Shown one piece after another: positions 1 to 8,323 of a stretch of 64,000 nt of DNA. A program made the translations under genes and the position numbers. The stretch comes from Flavobacterium cupreum (lineage in GTDB: Bacteria > Bacteroidota > Bacteroidia > Flavobacteriales > Flavobacteriaceae): positions 1-64,000 of the forward strand of contig NZ_QWDM01000011.1 of assembly GCF_003996965.1 (NCBI RefSeq), read 5' to 3'. Below the pieces are notes generated by a model that saw nothing but the letters and a program-made list of their open reading frames with translations, was not told where the DNA came from and made no database searches. Position 1 is the stretch's first letter; each line of letters opens with the position of its first letter.

Positions 1-99
1 CTTTTAAGGATCGTGGAAGATGACCACGTTGATAGGCTATAGATGTAAAGGCAGTAATGTCATAGTCGAGTAGTACTAATAATCCGTAAGCTTATGTAC
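1..99 (+). rRNA. 23S ribosomal RNA, 3' end (partial)
   Basis: The first ~100 bases match the conserved 3' end of bacterial 23S rRNA: the sarcin-distal helices and the terminal GTACTAATAATCCGTAAGCTTATGTAC stretch (given here as a motif spanning about 72-99), which corresponds to the GTACTAATGAACCGTGAGGCTT end of the E. coli molecule. The gene starts outside the window. The exact 3' end is approximate. Confidence 0.95.
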
Positions 100-105
100 A
101 CCCTT

Positions 106-129
106 TTCCCCAGTGGCAACACTGGGGAA
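106..129 (+). other. GNRA-capped hairpin in the 23S-5S spacer
   Basis: CCCCAGTG (108-115) pairs with CACTGGGG (120-127) around a GCAA tetraloop, a perfect 8-bp stem just after the 23S end. No long T-run follows, so a processing signal is more likely than a terminator. The rest of the spacer (130-270) holds a half copy of the TTCGGCTCAGGATGACA repeat found again at 22931-23290, and AT-rich repeats of TTATCAATTG near 211-246. Confidence 0.6.
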
Positions 130-271
130 GAAACTTTCTAATCCTTCGGCTTCGGCTCAGGATGACACTTTTTATATTCTTTATCTCAGTATGTTAAGAT
201 ATTATTTTAATTATCAATTGAAAATTATCAATTGTCAATTAAAAAGTTACCTCAAGTAACAACGACCTTAA

Positions 272-378
272 GGTGGTTATTGCGGCGGGGCTCACCTCTT
301 CCCATCCCGAACAGAGTAGTTAAGCCCGCCTGCGCAGATGGTACTGCAGTTATGTGGGAGAGTATGTCGTCGCCTTTC
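272..378 (+). rRNA. rrf: 5S ribosomal RNA
   Basis: The block has the conserved 5S core CATCCCGAACAG AGTAGTTAAG and the terminal GGGAGAGTATGTCGTCGCC, about 107 nt long, in the expected place after 23S. Ends are set by similarity to the usual 5S length and are good to a few bases. An intrinsic terminator follows directly. Confidence 0.93.
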
Positions 379-384
379 TTTTAA

Positions 385-415
385 AAATCCTCATCATTTA
401 TTTGATGGGGATTTT
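385..415 (+). terminator. Intrinsic terminator of the rRNA operon
   Basis: AATCCTCATCA pairs with TGATGGGGATT around TTTATT, followed by TTTTTT. It lies 6 bases after the 5S 3' end. Confidence 0.8.
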
Positions 416-424
416 TTGTTTCAA

Positions 425-479
425 AGTACTGTAATTATGTGGGAGCCCCGATAGCTATCGGGGGTCGTCGCCTTTCTTT
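425..479 (+). pseudogene. Relic of a second 5S rRNA 3' end with a palindrome inside
   Basis: Positions 425-445 repeat the last third of the 5S gene (AGTACTGTAATTATGTGGGAG against GGTACTGCAGTTATGTGGGAG), and 464-480 repeat its end (GTCGTCGCCTTTCTTTT). Between them the normal five bases are replaced by the 18-bp perfect palindrome CCCCGATAGCTATCGGGG (446-463). Only the 3' ~45 nt of a 5S are present, so no functional RNA is expected. A terminator of the same style as that of the real 5S follows. Confidence 0.8.
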
Positions 480-483
480 TAAA

Positions 484-514
484 AACCCTGTTTCTAACGA
501 AACGGGGTTTTTTG
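484..514 (+). terminator. Second intrinsic terminator after the 5S relic
   Basis: ACCCTGTTTC pairs with GAAACGGGGT around TAAC, followed by TTTTTTG. Its placement and flanks copy those of the terminator at 385-415, as expected if the rRNA operon end was duplicated. Confidence 0.75.
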
Positions 515-530
515 TTTTGTAGTTGTGGGT

Positions 531-803
531 GTTTTAACCGCAAGGGCCACAAAGGTTTTTTGGAATACGGTTAGATTGCAAGGTGCGCAAAGGCTGTGGG
601 GAAGTATTGGAATTTGGGGCTTGTCCCAATGTTTATCGTGATTGGAATTTTGTATTTATATTGATGCTTGGATTTTAACCGCAAGGGCCGCAAAGGTTTT
701 TTGGAATACGGTTAGATTGCAAGGTACGCAAAGGCTGTGCGGGAAGTTTTGGAATTTGGACCTTTTCCCGATAGCTATCGGCATTGGAATTTTGTATTTA
801 TAC
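531..803. repeat. Two direct copies of a ~130-bp intergenic repeat
   Basis: 531-660 and 671-803 are near-identical: both begin TTTTAACCGCAAGGGCC, pass through TTTTTTGGAATACGGTTAG and end in TTGGAATTTTGTATTTATA. They differ by scattered substitutions. The second copy contains the palindrome CCGATAGCTATCGG (768-781) where the first has a degenerate version. Open frames here (642-860 +, 656-874 -) run through the repeat and have no coding look. Confidence 0.8.
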
Positions 804-809
804 CTCAGT

Positions 810-925
810 GCGTTAGGGATCGCAGCGGTATCCTTTTGCGGGGAACCCCCAAAGTCCTGACGTAGCAATCCCAAAGCAATCCCGCAAAAGATTTAGCGAA
901 GAGCCCGGCCCGGAGGGAAACGCCC
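810..925 (-). repeat. GGGCGT...TCCCTAACGC intergenic element, copy A
   Basis: Read on the minus strand, this G+C-rich block starts GGGCGTTTCC, has CGGGCTCTTCGCT near its left end and closes with CCGCTGCGATCCCTAACGC. The same end blocks in the same order occur at 58098-58212, but the middle differs. An internal inverted repeat, CTTTTGCGGG (833-842) with CCCGCAAAAG (881-890), can fold. I recall similar blocks between genes of other Flavobacteriia; I cannot name a described family. Confidence 0.6.
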
Positions 926-959
926 AAATGAAATAATTATAAATTGAAGTTGTTAAGCT

Positions 960-1376
960 TTAAGGTTCTATCTTTTTTTTAAGATATTCTAGCATCGGTT
1001 GTGTTATTGGCTTGGAAAGAAAGTCTATAATAATGGGATATTTCTTTGCTTTGGCTAAATCCTCAGGATCAATAGTGGAAGATAGAACAATTACATTGGC
1101 ATTGTTGAATTCGGCGTAATCTGGAGAGGTAAAATGATCCAGGAATTCCCAACCACCCATAACCGGCATATTTAAGTCTAAAAAAATCAACTCCGGTTTT
1201 TTATTAACTGTATTTTTGCTATTGTGGTATTTTAAGTTGTTGAAATGATGCAATGCTTCTTCGCCATTTTGTGCCGTGATAACTTCTTTCGAAAAGGAAG
1301 ATTTTGAAATTACTTTTTTGCACAACATTAAGGTAATCGGGTCGTCGTCGATACATAAAATTTGCTCAAGCATCAT
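960..1376 (-). CDS. Single-domain response regulator (CheY-like receiver)
   Basis: A stand-alone receiver of 138 residues that would take a phosphoryl group from a histidine kinase and pass the signal by protein contact, since no output domain follows. The acidic cluster is D10-D12, the phospho-acceptor is D67 in FLDLNMP, the switch residue lies in LSST (99-101), and the conserved lysine is K122 in SKP. There is an insertion-like stretch (about 48-61) before the phosphorylation site, common in Bacteroidota receivers. It starts 3 bases after the stop of the PAS histidine kinase at 1380-3092, so the two are almost certainly one operon and a cognate pair. The start may be either of two adjacent ATGs. 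It is followed by repeat DNA rather than a visible terminator. Confidence 0.93.
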   Translation of the reverse strand: MMLEQILCIDDDPITLMLCKKVISKSSFSKEVITAQNGEEALHHFNNLKYHNSKNTVNKKPELIFLDLNMPVMGGWEFLDHFTSPDYAEFNNANVIVLSSTIDPEDLAKAKKYPIIIDFLSKPITQPMLEYLKKKIEP

Positions 1377-1379
1377 GTG

Positions 1380-3092
1380 TTAATTTTTGAATGTTATAGT
1401 AAATGTAGTTCCTTTATTAACCTCACTTTCAATACTGATTGTTCCTCCCATGGTTTCTACCTGTGATTTTACAAGATATAAGCCCAGCCCTTTACTATCG
1501 GGGTAATTGTGGAACCTCTGATAGAGTCCAAAAACCTTATCTCCGTTTCGCTCTAAATCTATTCCGATTCCGTTATCTTTAAATGTTAATACGGCTTTAT
1601 GGTCGATTTGTTCTGCGAGAATTGATATTTTTAATTTCCTGTTTTCTGATTTATATTTAATCGAATTGGTCAGCAAATTAAGCAAAATACTTTCTATATA
1701 GGCTTTATTGGTGTTTAAGAGCGGAACTTTGTCAAATTTGAGTTTGATGATAGGCTTATGAAGTTCTATTTGAAATGATAACTGGCTGAAGACGTTCTCG
1801 AAAACTTCTTTTAAGGAGACTTCCTCTTTTTGCATTGAAGGGTTGTCTTTGATGATAATGACTTTTACTAAATCGTTGATTGTTTCGTTTAGTAAATGAG
1901 TTGATTTGTTGAAGCCCGTTAAGATTTCTTCGAGTTCGGGATTTTCTACTGGGATGTCCTCTATAAGATTTAAAAGGCCTATTAAATTTGATAATGGTGC
2001 GCGAAGGTTGTGTGATGTTATGTAGGAAAATTGCTTTAAATCCTTGTTGTTTTGGGTCAGTTCACGGATGAGATGTTCTTTTTCTGTTTCTAACTTTTTT
2101 TCATCGGTTATGTCTCTCTGGATAGAAATCCAATGGGAAATTATGCCTTCATTATTAAATATCGGAATCATGGAAAACCGAACCCAGTATTCTTCTTTTT
2201 GTTTGGTATAGCTAATGGTTTCTATTAAACATTCTTCTTCGTTTTTGATTGCTCTTAATAGTTTTTTTAGCTCTTCGGAATCTGAATTTGGTCCTTTGTT
2301 AAAGATATTTGTGGATTTTCCTATGATTTCATTTGGCTGGTAACCAGACATTTGTGAAAAAGCAGGGTTGATGTAAACTATTTTGGGAATTCTCCCGTTT
2401 GCTGAGTTTGCTTCCGTAATTAATATCGAATCTTTAGATTGTGTGATTACGGTTTCTAAAAGTTTTAATCGCTGTTCTTCTTCTTTTTGCTTTGTGATAT
2501 CCTGAATGGCTCCAATCATTCTGATAGCCCGTCCATTTTCGTCTTTCAGCAAAAAGCCACGATCCAGGACATATTTATAAGTTCCGTCGGCACATCTGAA
2601 ACGATATTGATCCTGCCATTTTTCCGTTTTCTGTTCAATAAATGAATACAGTTTTATTGACATTCTAATACTGTCTTCCGGATGGATTTTATCAAACCAC
2701 CATTTTGAGGTTTTTCCAACTTCTTTCTGTTTGTAGCCAAAGACGCTTTCAATGCCTTTATTCCAGCCGATACTGTCTTTCTGGATTTTCCAGTCCCAGA
2801 TTGTGTCACTGGTTGCTTTTGCTACAATGTCATATTTTTCATTAGACTCTTTAATTTCTTCGTTTGTTTGTTTTAATTTTTCAAAAACAGCAATATTTTT
2901 GCTTTCGTTTTTAGAGAGTATGTACTTGAAAATTAGACCTGTAATTAATATGAATAAAATATCTTTTAAAAAAAATAAATAAAAGTATTCTTTGGAGGAG
3001 ATAAAAGTGGTTAGTAATTTATGACAGATAATAGCCATAAATAACGAAATGATAATATAAATTAGAGTAATTTGTATAGTTTTACTTTTCAT
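1380..3092 (-). CDS. Membrane-anchored PAS-PAS sensor histidine kinase
   Basis: A 570-residue hybrid-free sensor kinase. Residues about 8-30 and 40-58 are two membrane helices. A PAS/PAC unit spans about 85-205 and a second one about 215-330. The HisKA box SYITSHNLRAPLSN carries H361; the N box has N476, the G1 box is DNGIGID (506-512) and the G2 box GLGLYLV is near 535. The second PAS has the LOV-like GKSTNIF stretch but no cysteine, so flavin photochemistry is not expected. The receiver gene 960-1376 lies directly downstream and is the likely partner. The -7 box TATATTTG ends 4 bases before the ATG, so the transcript may have almost no leader. The input signal is unknown. Confidence 0.92.
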   Translation of the reverse strand: MKSKTIQITLIYIIISLFMAIICHKLLTTFISSKEYFYLFFLKDILFILITGLIFKYILSKNESKNIAVFEKLKQTNEEIKESNEKYDIVAKATSDTIWDWKIQKDSIGWNKGIESVFGYKQKEVGKTSKWWFDKIHPEDSIRMSIKLYSFIEQKTEKWQDQYRFRCADGTYKYVLDRGFLLKDENGRAIRMIGAIQDITKQKEEEQRLKLLETVITQSKDSILITEANSANGRIPKIVYINPAFSQMSGYQPNEIIGKSTNIFNKGPNSDSEELKKLLRAIKNEEECLIETISYTKQKEEYWVRFSMIPIFNNEGIISHWISIQRDITDEKKLETEKEHLIRELTQNNKDLKQFSYITSHNLRAPLSNLIGLLNLIEDIPVENPELEEILTGFNKSTHLLNETINDLVKVIIIKDNPSMQKEEVSLKEVFENVFSQLSFQIELHKPIIKLKFDKVPLLNTNKAYIESILLNLLTNSIKYKSENRKLKISILAEQIDHKAVLTFKDNGIGIDLERNGDKVFGLYQRFHNYPDSKGLGLYLVKSQVETMGGTISIESEVNKGTTFTITFKN

Positions 3093-3096
3093 TACT

Positions 3097-3104
3097 CAAA
3101 TATA
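3097..3104 (-). promoter_or_regulatory. -7 promoter element of the histidine kinase operon
   Basis: TATATTTG on the minus strand fits the Bacteroidota -7 consensus TAnnTTTG. Its last base is 5 nt from the kinase ATG, placing the start of transcription at or next to the start codon. Confidence 0.5.
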
Positions 3105-3233
3105 GTTAAATTAACCATAATTAAACAATAATTGAAACTCATTTTGGCTCGTAAATTTACATTGATTTAATCAACTAATTACTTGTCTATACGCAAACTA
3201 TCGCAGAAACGTTTTTTATATCAAAATAAAGTG

Positions 3234-3241
3234 TACCTTTG
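3234..3241 (+). promoter_or_regulatory. -7 promoter element of typA
   Basis: TACCTTTG matches TAnnTTTG and stands 19 bases before the typA ATG. The upstream -33 region is T-rich (TTTTTT at about 3212-3217) rather than a clean TTG. Confidence 0.65.
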
Positions 3242-3260
3242 CACCCATTAAAAATCTCAG

Positions 3261-5057
3261 ATGGAATCTATTAGAAACATTGCAATTATTGCCCACGTCG
3301 ATCACGGTAAAACCACTTTGGTTGATAAAATTATGTATCACTGTCAATTATTTCGTGACAACGAAAATACAGGTGATTTAATTCTTGATAATAACGATTT
3401 AGAGCGTGAGAGAGGTATTACTATTACTTCGAAAAACGTTTCTGTTCAATATAAAGGAACAAAAATCAATATTATTGACACTCCTGGCCACGCGGATTTT
3501 GGAGGTGAAGTTGAACGTGTATTAAACATGGCCGATGGTGTATGTTTGTTAGTCGATGCTTTTGAAGGCCCAATGCCACAAACGCGTTTCGTACTACAAA
3601 AAGCTATTGATTTAGGTTTAAAACCTTGTGTAGTTATCAACAAAGTTGATAAGGAAAACTGTACTCCTGAAGAAGTTCACGAGAAAGTTTTTGACTTAAT
3701 GTTTGAATTAGGTGCTGAAGAATGGCAGTTGGATTTTCCAACGGTTTATGGTTCTGCTAAAAATAACTGGATGTCTGATCATTGGGAAAACGTAACTGAT
3801 AATGTTGAAGCATTATTGGATATGGTTGTTGAAAATGTACCAGCTCCTAAAGTTTCTGAAGGAACACCTCAAATGCTAATCACTTCTTTAGATTTCTCAG
3901 CCTTTACAGGTCGTATCGCTATTGGTCGTCTGGAAAGAGGAGTTCTTAACGAAGGTATGCCAATCTCATTAGTAAAAAGAGATGGTACAATATCTAAATC
4001 CCGTATCAAAGAACTTCATACTTTTGAAGGTCTTGGCCGTAAAAAAGTACAACAAGTAATTGCCGGAGATATTTGTGCAATCATTGGTGTAGAAGGTTTT
4101 GAAATTGGTGATACTATTGCTGATTTTGAAAATCCTGAAGGTCTAAAAACGATTGATATCGACGAGCCTACTATGAGTATGTTGTTTACAATTAATGACT
4201 CTCCTTTCTTTGGTAAAGAGGGTAAATTTGTAACTTCTCGTCATATTAGAGAGCGTTTGACAAAAGAATTAGAAAAAAACTTAGCAATGAAATTGGGTGA
4301 AACTGATTCTGCTGATAAGTTTATGGTTTTTGGTCGTGGAGTACTTCACTTGTCTGTTCTTATTGAAACAATGAGAAGAGAAGGGTATGAGTTACAAATT
4401 GGTCAGCCGCAAGTTATCATCAAAGAAATTGACGGTAAAAAATGTGAGCCTATCGAGGAATTAACTATCGATTTACCAGAAACTCTTTCAGGTAGAGCGG
4501 TTGAGTTCGTTACTATGCGTAAAGGTGAAATGCTAAGTATGGAAACTAAAGGTGACCGTATGATTGTAAAATTCAACATTCCATCACGTGGAATTATTGG
4601 ATTGCGTAATCAATTGCTTACTGCTACTGCTGGTGAAGCGATTATGGCACACCGTTTTATAGGATACGAACCTTACAAAGGAGAAATTGCCGGACGTAAC
4701 AAAGGTTCATTGATTTCTATGGAAAAAGGAAAAGCTATTCCATATTCTATCGATAAATTACAAGATCGTGGTAAGTTTTTTGTTGAACCAAATGCTGAAA
4801 TCTACGAAGGTCAGGTAATTGGAGAAAACTCTCGTGGTGATGATATGTGTGTAAACGTAACTAAAGAGAAAAAACAATCTAACGTTCGTTCTTCAGGAAA
4901 TGATGAAAAAGCCAGAATTATCCCTCCTATTATTTTCTCATTAGAGGAAGCTTTAGAGTACATTCAAAAAGATGAATATGTAGAGGTTACACCAAAATCT
5001 ATTCGTCTAAGAAAAATCTACTTAACTGAAACAGACAGAAAAAGATTTAAATTCTAA
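3261..5057 (+). CDS. typA: Translational GTPase TypA/BipA
   Basis: A ribosome-associated GTPase of the EF-G family that helps 50S assembly and growth under stress or cold. The 598-residue length is normal for the family. The G1 loop is AHVDHGKTT (11-19), followed by the switch I RERGITI, the G3 motif DTPGHADFGGEVERV and the G4 motif NKVDKE. The EF-G-like domains and the BipA-specific C-terminal domain (NVRSSGNDEKARIIPP, ALEYIQKDEYVEVTP) are intact. It is monocistronic: its own promoter lies upstream and a strong two-way terminator follows. Confidence 0.98.
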   Translation: MESIRNIAIIAHVDHGKTTLVDKIMYHCQLFRDNENTGDLILDNNDLERERGITITSKNVSVQYKGTKINIIDTPGHADFGGEVERVLNMADGVCLLVDAFEGPMPQTRFVLQKAIDLGLKPCVVINKVDKENCTPEEVHEKVFDLMFELGAEEWQLDFPTVYGSAKNNWMSDHWENVTDNVEALLDMVVENVPAPKVSEGTPQMLITSLDFSAFTGRIAIGRLERGVLNEGMPISLVKRDGTISKSRIKELHTFEGLGRKKVQQVIAGDICAIIGVEGFEIGDTIADFENPEGLKTIDIDEPTMSMLFTINDSPFFGKEGKFVTSRHIRERLTKELEKNLAMKLGETDSADKFMVFGRGVLHLSVLIETMRREGYELQIGQPQVIIKEIDGKKCEPIEELTIDLPETLSGRAVEFVTMRKGEMLSMETKGDRMIVKFNIPSRGIIGLRNQLLTATAGEAIMAHRFIGYEPYKGEIAGRNKGSLISMEKGKAIPYSIDKLQDRGKFFVEPNAEIYEGQVIGENSRGDDMCVNVTKEKKQSNVRSSGNDEKARIIPPIIFSLEEALEYIQKDEYVEVTPKSIRLRKIYLTETDRKRFKF

Positions 5058-5075
5058 TATTTAGATTTTGTATAT

Positions 5076-5109
5076 AAAAAAAGCCATCCGCATCGGATGG
5101 CTTTTTTTT
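5076..5109. terminator. Bidirectional terminator between typA and the surface-protein gene
   Basis: AAAAAAAGCCATCCG pairs with CGGATGGCTTTTTTT around CAT. The A and T runs on either side make it work on both strands, serving typA and the convergent gene at 5132-7468. Confidence 0.9.
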
Positions 5110-5131
5110 ATTCTTAAAGTTGTGAGCAGCA

Positions 5132-7468
5132 TTATCTTTTTATGCTAAAATGGCCTCTGATATTTTTACCATTTGTAAAGATCAAATCAAACCAGTAATC
5201 GTCAGAAGGAAGCTGCTGACCGTTAAACAGTCCATTCCATCCCGGGCTGTTTTGAGTCATTTGTTTTAATAATTTCCCGTAACGGTCAAAAATGGAAAGC
5301 CTGTAATCCGGTAGCTTGTCTAAGTTTTTAATCGCCCATACATCATTATGTCCATCTCCGTTTGGTGTGAAAAATTTAGGATAATCCAGAACGTACAATA
5401 GGTAAAAATTCGAGATGCCGCATTCGTCTTTACTTTGTGCAAGTGCATTATAAACTCCGGGACTGACGTTAGCGAAGAAAGGGTCATCCTGAAAGTCAAT
5501 TCCATTTAGGGAGAATTCATAATTTCCAGTTCCTGTATATTGTAAGGTTACAGAATTATCGGTACCTGAAAAATCTTTAATAACAGCTCCGGTAATCACG
5601 GCAGGTTCAGATAAAATTACTTTGAACTTTTTAGTCTTTTCACAACCAAATTCGTTCGTGACTTTTACAGAATAATCTCCGGCCTGAGGAACAGTGATGA
5701 GTGAATTTGTATTATTAATAGCAACACTCCAAAGATAACTGCTAAAACTAGGATCTACAGCCAAATCGATTTGGCTGCCTTTACACAAACTTTTAGTTTC
5801 TTCCTCAAAATTAGGAGGGTCAAAAGCATTTACAACAAGTTTAATCGGTGCTATTGCATAACAGTCAGCTCCGTTTACTGCACGGGCATAAATAGTCTGT
5901 GAGAAAGCGGTTGTGTTTTTAAAAATGTTAGGCAATGCATTTGTTTCTGCAAAAGCATCAGCAGTATTTAAATAATAATGTATCACTAATCCGGCTGGAA
6001 GTCCTTTTCTGACCTGAGGAGTTACCTGCAAATCAAGATCGAACTGATAAAAACCGTCCTGATTATCATCGAGGTCACATGTTGCTATTGGATCCTGATC
6101 TGGAATCGTTGTGCCTGAAATTTCCAATGTTATCTGAGGCGTTTTAAAACAGCCGTATTTGTTTTCAATTCGGGCAAAAATAACCTGATTAGCACTTTTG
6201 TTGGTATATTTTTCAGGCGTTGCAATTTCATTGGTTTTTGACTGAGCATCGGCTAATGATTCATAATATCCTTTGTTTACAATGGATGCATCATTATTTT
6301 TAATGATATCAGCAGCTTTTGTCAGGTTAAAAATGGCAGCACCGTCTGTATTATCATCGCATTGGATCAATTTTGTATTGTTTGCTATAATTTCGGGGGT
6401 AAATTCAAGCTGAATTTCGCCTGTTAATACGCAAGTTGATCCTGTTATTGTTGCTTCTACTTTGTATTTTCCGGACGCTGTAGCTTTGTATACCGGACTG
6501 GTTTCGGAATTGATCACATTTCCGTCTTTAAACCATTTATAAGAGTAGGAAGCTGGTAATTTTGTATCTAAAGTTATCGATTCTCCAAAACATACGGGTT
6601 TACCGTTTAGCGCTGTCTGATCCGGGCCAAAATCAATTTTTGAAGAAAAGCTACCCGATTGTAAAAAAACTGCCGAGTCATATAATCTGTTATCGTCATC
6701 GGCAATTACCAGTTTCACATGGTATTTTTTTCCTGTTATTACAGCTGTCTGAGCATTCATAACAATTGTTTGTCCGGCATAGTTTATGGGACTTATATTA
6801 GTATTAAGTCCGTTAAAATAATGTATATTGGATTCCGGGCATCCGGGATAAGGATCTCCGTTAATATCATAGCCAGGCTGAATTGTCGGACGAATATTAA
6901 TAGACGAAACAGGTGTATCAGTACCGGGCAGTACAGCCAGATTTTTATACTCATCACTTGTTCCGGCCTCTTTGATTAAAAAAGCAAACCCGTCTGAATA
7001 ACTGCAGGGATAAAAAGACTGATATTCATTCGAGGCAAAAATATAATTGAAGCTCAAAAAATCTGTCAGGGGAACAAAATCAAATTCCAAAACTGTTGCA
7101 TTGATAGAATTAATTCCTAATATCTGATTCAGCTCAAAATCGCCTTCCCATTTGACATCTCCGCCACCCTGATTGCTTATGTAAGGTCCTCTTGCTGATG
7201 AACTTGTTGAAGTGGTCAGGACAATACCTTCTGAAAAAGGAAAATTACCTGTTCCTGCATTAAAGTAGGCAAAACTGTTTTTTCCGGGTGTAAAAGTGTC
7301 CCCGGTTCCGGAAACGTTTGTAACCGAAACGCAGGAACTGTTTACTAATGTATTTTCAATTAACTGTTGTGGTGTTCTCTGATTGTTGATGCTTATGAAT
7401 TGTGCATTTATCTTAACAGATACGCAAAGTATAAAGCAAACAAATAAAATTCTCTTAAAATAGGTCAT
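5132..7468 (-). CDS. Secreted choice-of-anchor L protein with T9SS type B (CHU_C) sorting domain
   Basis: A 778-residue secreted protein with a signal peptide (1-22, cleavage after INA). Residues about 35-275 form a choice-of-anchor L domain (SEGIVLTT, FDFVPLTDFLSFNYIFASNEYQ, DGFAFLI). Several Ig-like/PKD-like modules with paired cysteines fill about 290-690. The C-terminal ~85 residues are a gliding-motility type domain (FTPNGDGHNDVW, SIFDRYGKLL, WNGLFNGQQLPSDDYWF), the type B signal that sends cargo through the type IX secretion system to the cell surface. Such proteins usually act as adhesins; the ligand cannot be read from sequence. The -7 box lies within the 15-bp gap to the ABC permease gene, so it is probably transcribed separately, with almost no leader. 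Confidence 0.92.
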   Translation of the reverse strand: MTYFKRILFVCFILCVSVKINAQFISINNQRTPQQLIENTLVNSSCVSVTNVSGTGDTFTPGKNSFAYFNAGTGNFPFSEGIVLTTSTSSSARGPYISNQGGGDVKWEGDFELNQILGINSINATVLEFDFVPLTDFLSFNYIFASNEYQSFYPCSYSDGFAFLIKEAGTSDEYKNLAVLPGTDTPVSSINIRPTIQPGYDINGDPYPGCPESNIHYFNGLNTNISPINYAGQTIVMNAQTAVITGKKYHVKLVIADDDNRLYDSAVFLQSGSFSSKIDFGPDQTALNGKPVCFGESITLDTKLPASYSYKWFKDGNVINSETSPVYKATASGKYKVEATITGSTCVLTGEIQLEFTPEIIANNTKLIQCDDNTDGAAIFNLTKAADIIKNNDASIVNKGYYESLADAQSKTNEIATPEKYTNKSANQVIFARIENKYGCFKTPQITLEISGTTIPDQDPIATCDLDDNQDGFYQFDLDLQVTPQVRKGLPAGLVIHYYLNTADAFAETNALPNIFKNTTAFSQTIYARAVNGADCYAIAPIKLVVNAFDPPNFEEETKSLCKGSQIDLAVDPSFSSYLWSVAINNTNSLITVPQAGDYSVKVTNEFGCEKTKKFKVILSEPAVITGAVIKDFSGTDNSVTLQYTGTGNYEFSLNGIDFQDDPFFANVSPGVYNALAQSKDECGISNFYLLYVLDYPKFFTPNGDGHNDVWAIKNLDKLPDYRLSIFDRYGKLLKQMTQNSPGWNGLFNGQQLPSDDYWFDLIFTNGKNIRGHFSIKR

Positions 7469-7475
7469 AGTATAG

Positions 7476-7483
7476 CAAATATA
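7476..7483 (-). promoter_or_regulatory. -7 promoter element of the surface-protein gene
   Basis: TATATTTG on the minus strand, immediately outside the stop codon of the upstream permease gene and 7 bases before the ATG at 7468. If used, the mRNA would begin within a few bases of the start codon. Confidence 0.5.
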
Positions 7484-8320
7484 CTATAAATCTCTATTTT
7501 TTAATAGCTTGTAAGAAAAATGAATAAATAAAAATGTCCACACTAAAACAATCAATATAGAAAGGTAATGTACACCATAATCTTTGGTATTCTCAACCCC
7601 CATCTGGGTTCCGATAGTTTTTATTACGGATAGTCTTGTAAAGGGTTCCACTATTAAATTAGACATTGCTTCCAGCGGAAGGAATTGCATAATATACGTT
7701 CCTGTATTGCTGTCAGGAAAAATTTTGAAGACTAAAAGGCCTTTAATAATTCCTTCAATAATACTCCAAACCAAAAGGAAACCTAATGCAAATGCGGATC
7801 GTTTTACCAAAATTCCTAAAAATAAACAGAAGGAAAAGAAACCGGTCAGTTTTACGAAAAAAGCTAACAGATAATCTAAATCGGTGAAAATAATTCCAAA
7901 TTCATTGTAGGATGAAAAACATAATCCCAATATCAGAGACATTACAAAGACAAAAATCGTAGAGCAAAAGGCAAAAAGCACAACGGTTAAAAATTTAGAT
8001 AATATAAATTCTTTTTTGCTCAGGCCGTCAATCAGGTTTTGCTTTAAAGTTCCGTAACTGTATTCATTAGCCATCATGGAAACAATCACAATAGCCAGGA
8101 AAAATTTCAGCCAGGCAGCAACGTAGGTATTGAAATGCCATATAAAAGGAAAGTTGAAAATTCCCATTTCAGCTAAATGAAATTTGAATACCCCAATATC
8201 AAATTTTATGGAAGCGATTAAGGCTATAAAGGAAAGTAAAATGAAATACGTTAAAGTAAGGACACGAGTGGCTTTGTTTTTCCAGATTTTTTGTAATTCT
8301 ATAGAGATAAGTCTGTTCAT
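7484..8320 (-). CDS. ABC-2 type transporter permease
   Basis: A 278-residue inner-membrane protein with about six hydrophobic segments (near 15-37, 58-80, 105-132, 148-170, 176-198 and 245-270), the usual size for single-protein permeases of the ABC-2 family. The start fits the family (MNRLISIELQKIWKNKATR). It follows the ATPase gene with a 3-base gap, so the two form an exporter of the bacitracin/lantibiotic-immunity or Nat type. Substrate unknown. Confidence 0.88.
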   Translation of the reverse strand: MNRLISIELQKIWKNKATRVLTLTYFILLSFIALIASIKFDIGVFKFHLAEMGIFNFPFIWHFNTYVAAWLKFFLAIVIVSMMANEYSYGTLKQNLIDGLSKKEFILSKFLTVVLFAFCSTIFVFVMSLILGLCFSSYNEFGIIFTDLDYLLAFFVKLTGFFSFCLFLGILVKRSAFALGFLLVWSIIEGIIKGLLVFKIFPDSNTGTYIMQFLPLEAMSNLIVEPFTRLSVIKTIGTQMGVENTKDYGVHYLSILIVLVWTFLFIHFSYKLLKNRDL

Positions 8321-8323
8321 GGC

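Noticed and set aside
642..874. Overlapping 72-residue open frames on both strands
   Set aside because: Both cross the direct repeat and element A, have no family look, and mirror each other in the same DNA.
1380..3092. LOV photoreceptor domain in the histidine kinase
   Set aside because: The second PAS has a GKSTNIF stretch but no flavin-binding cysteine.
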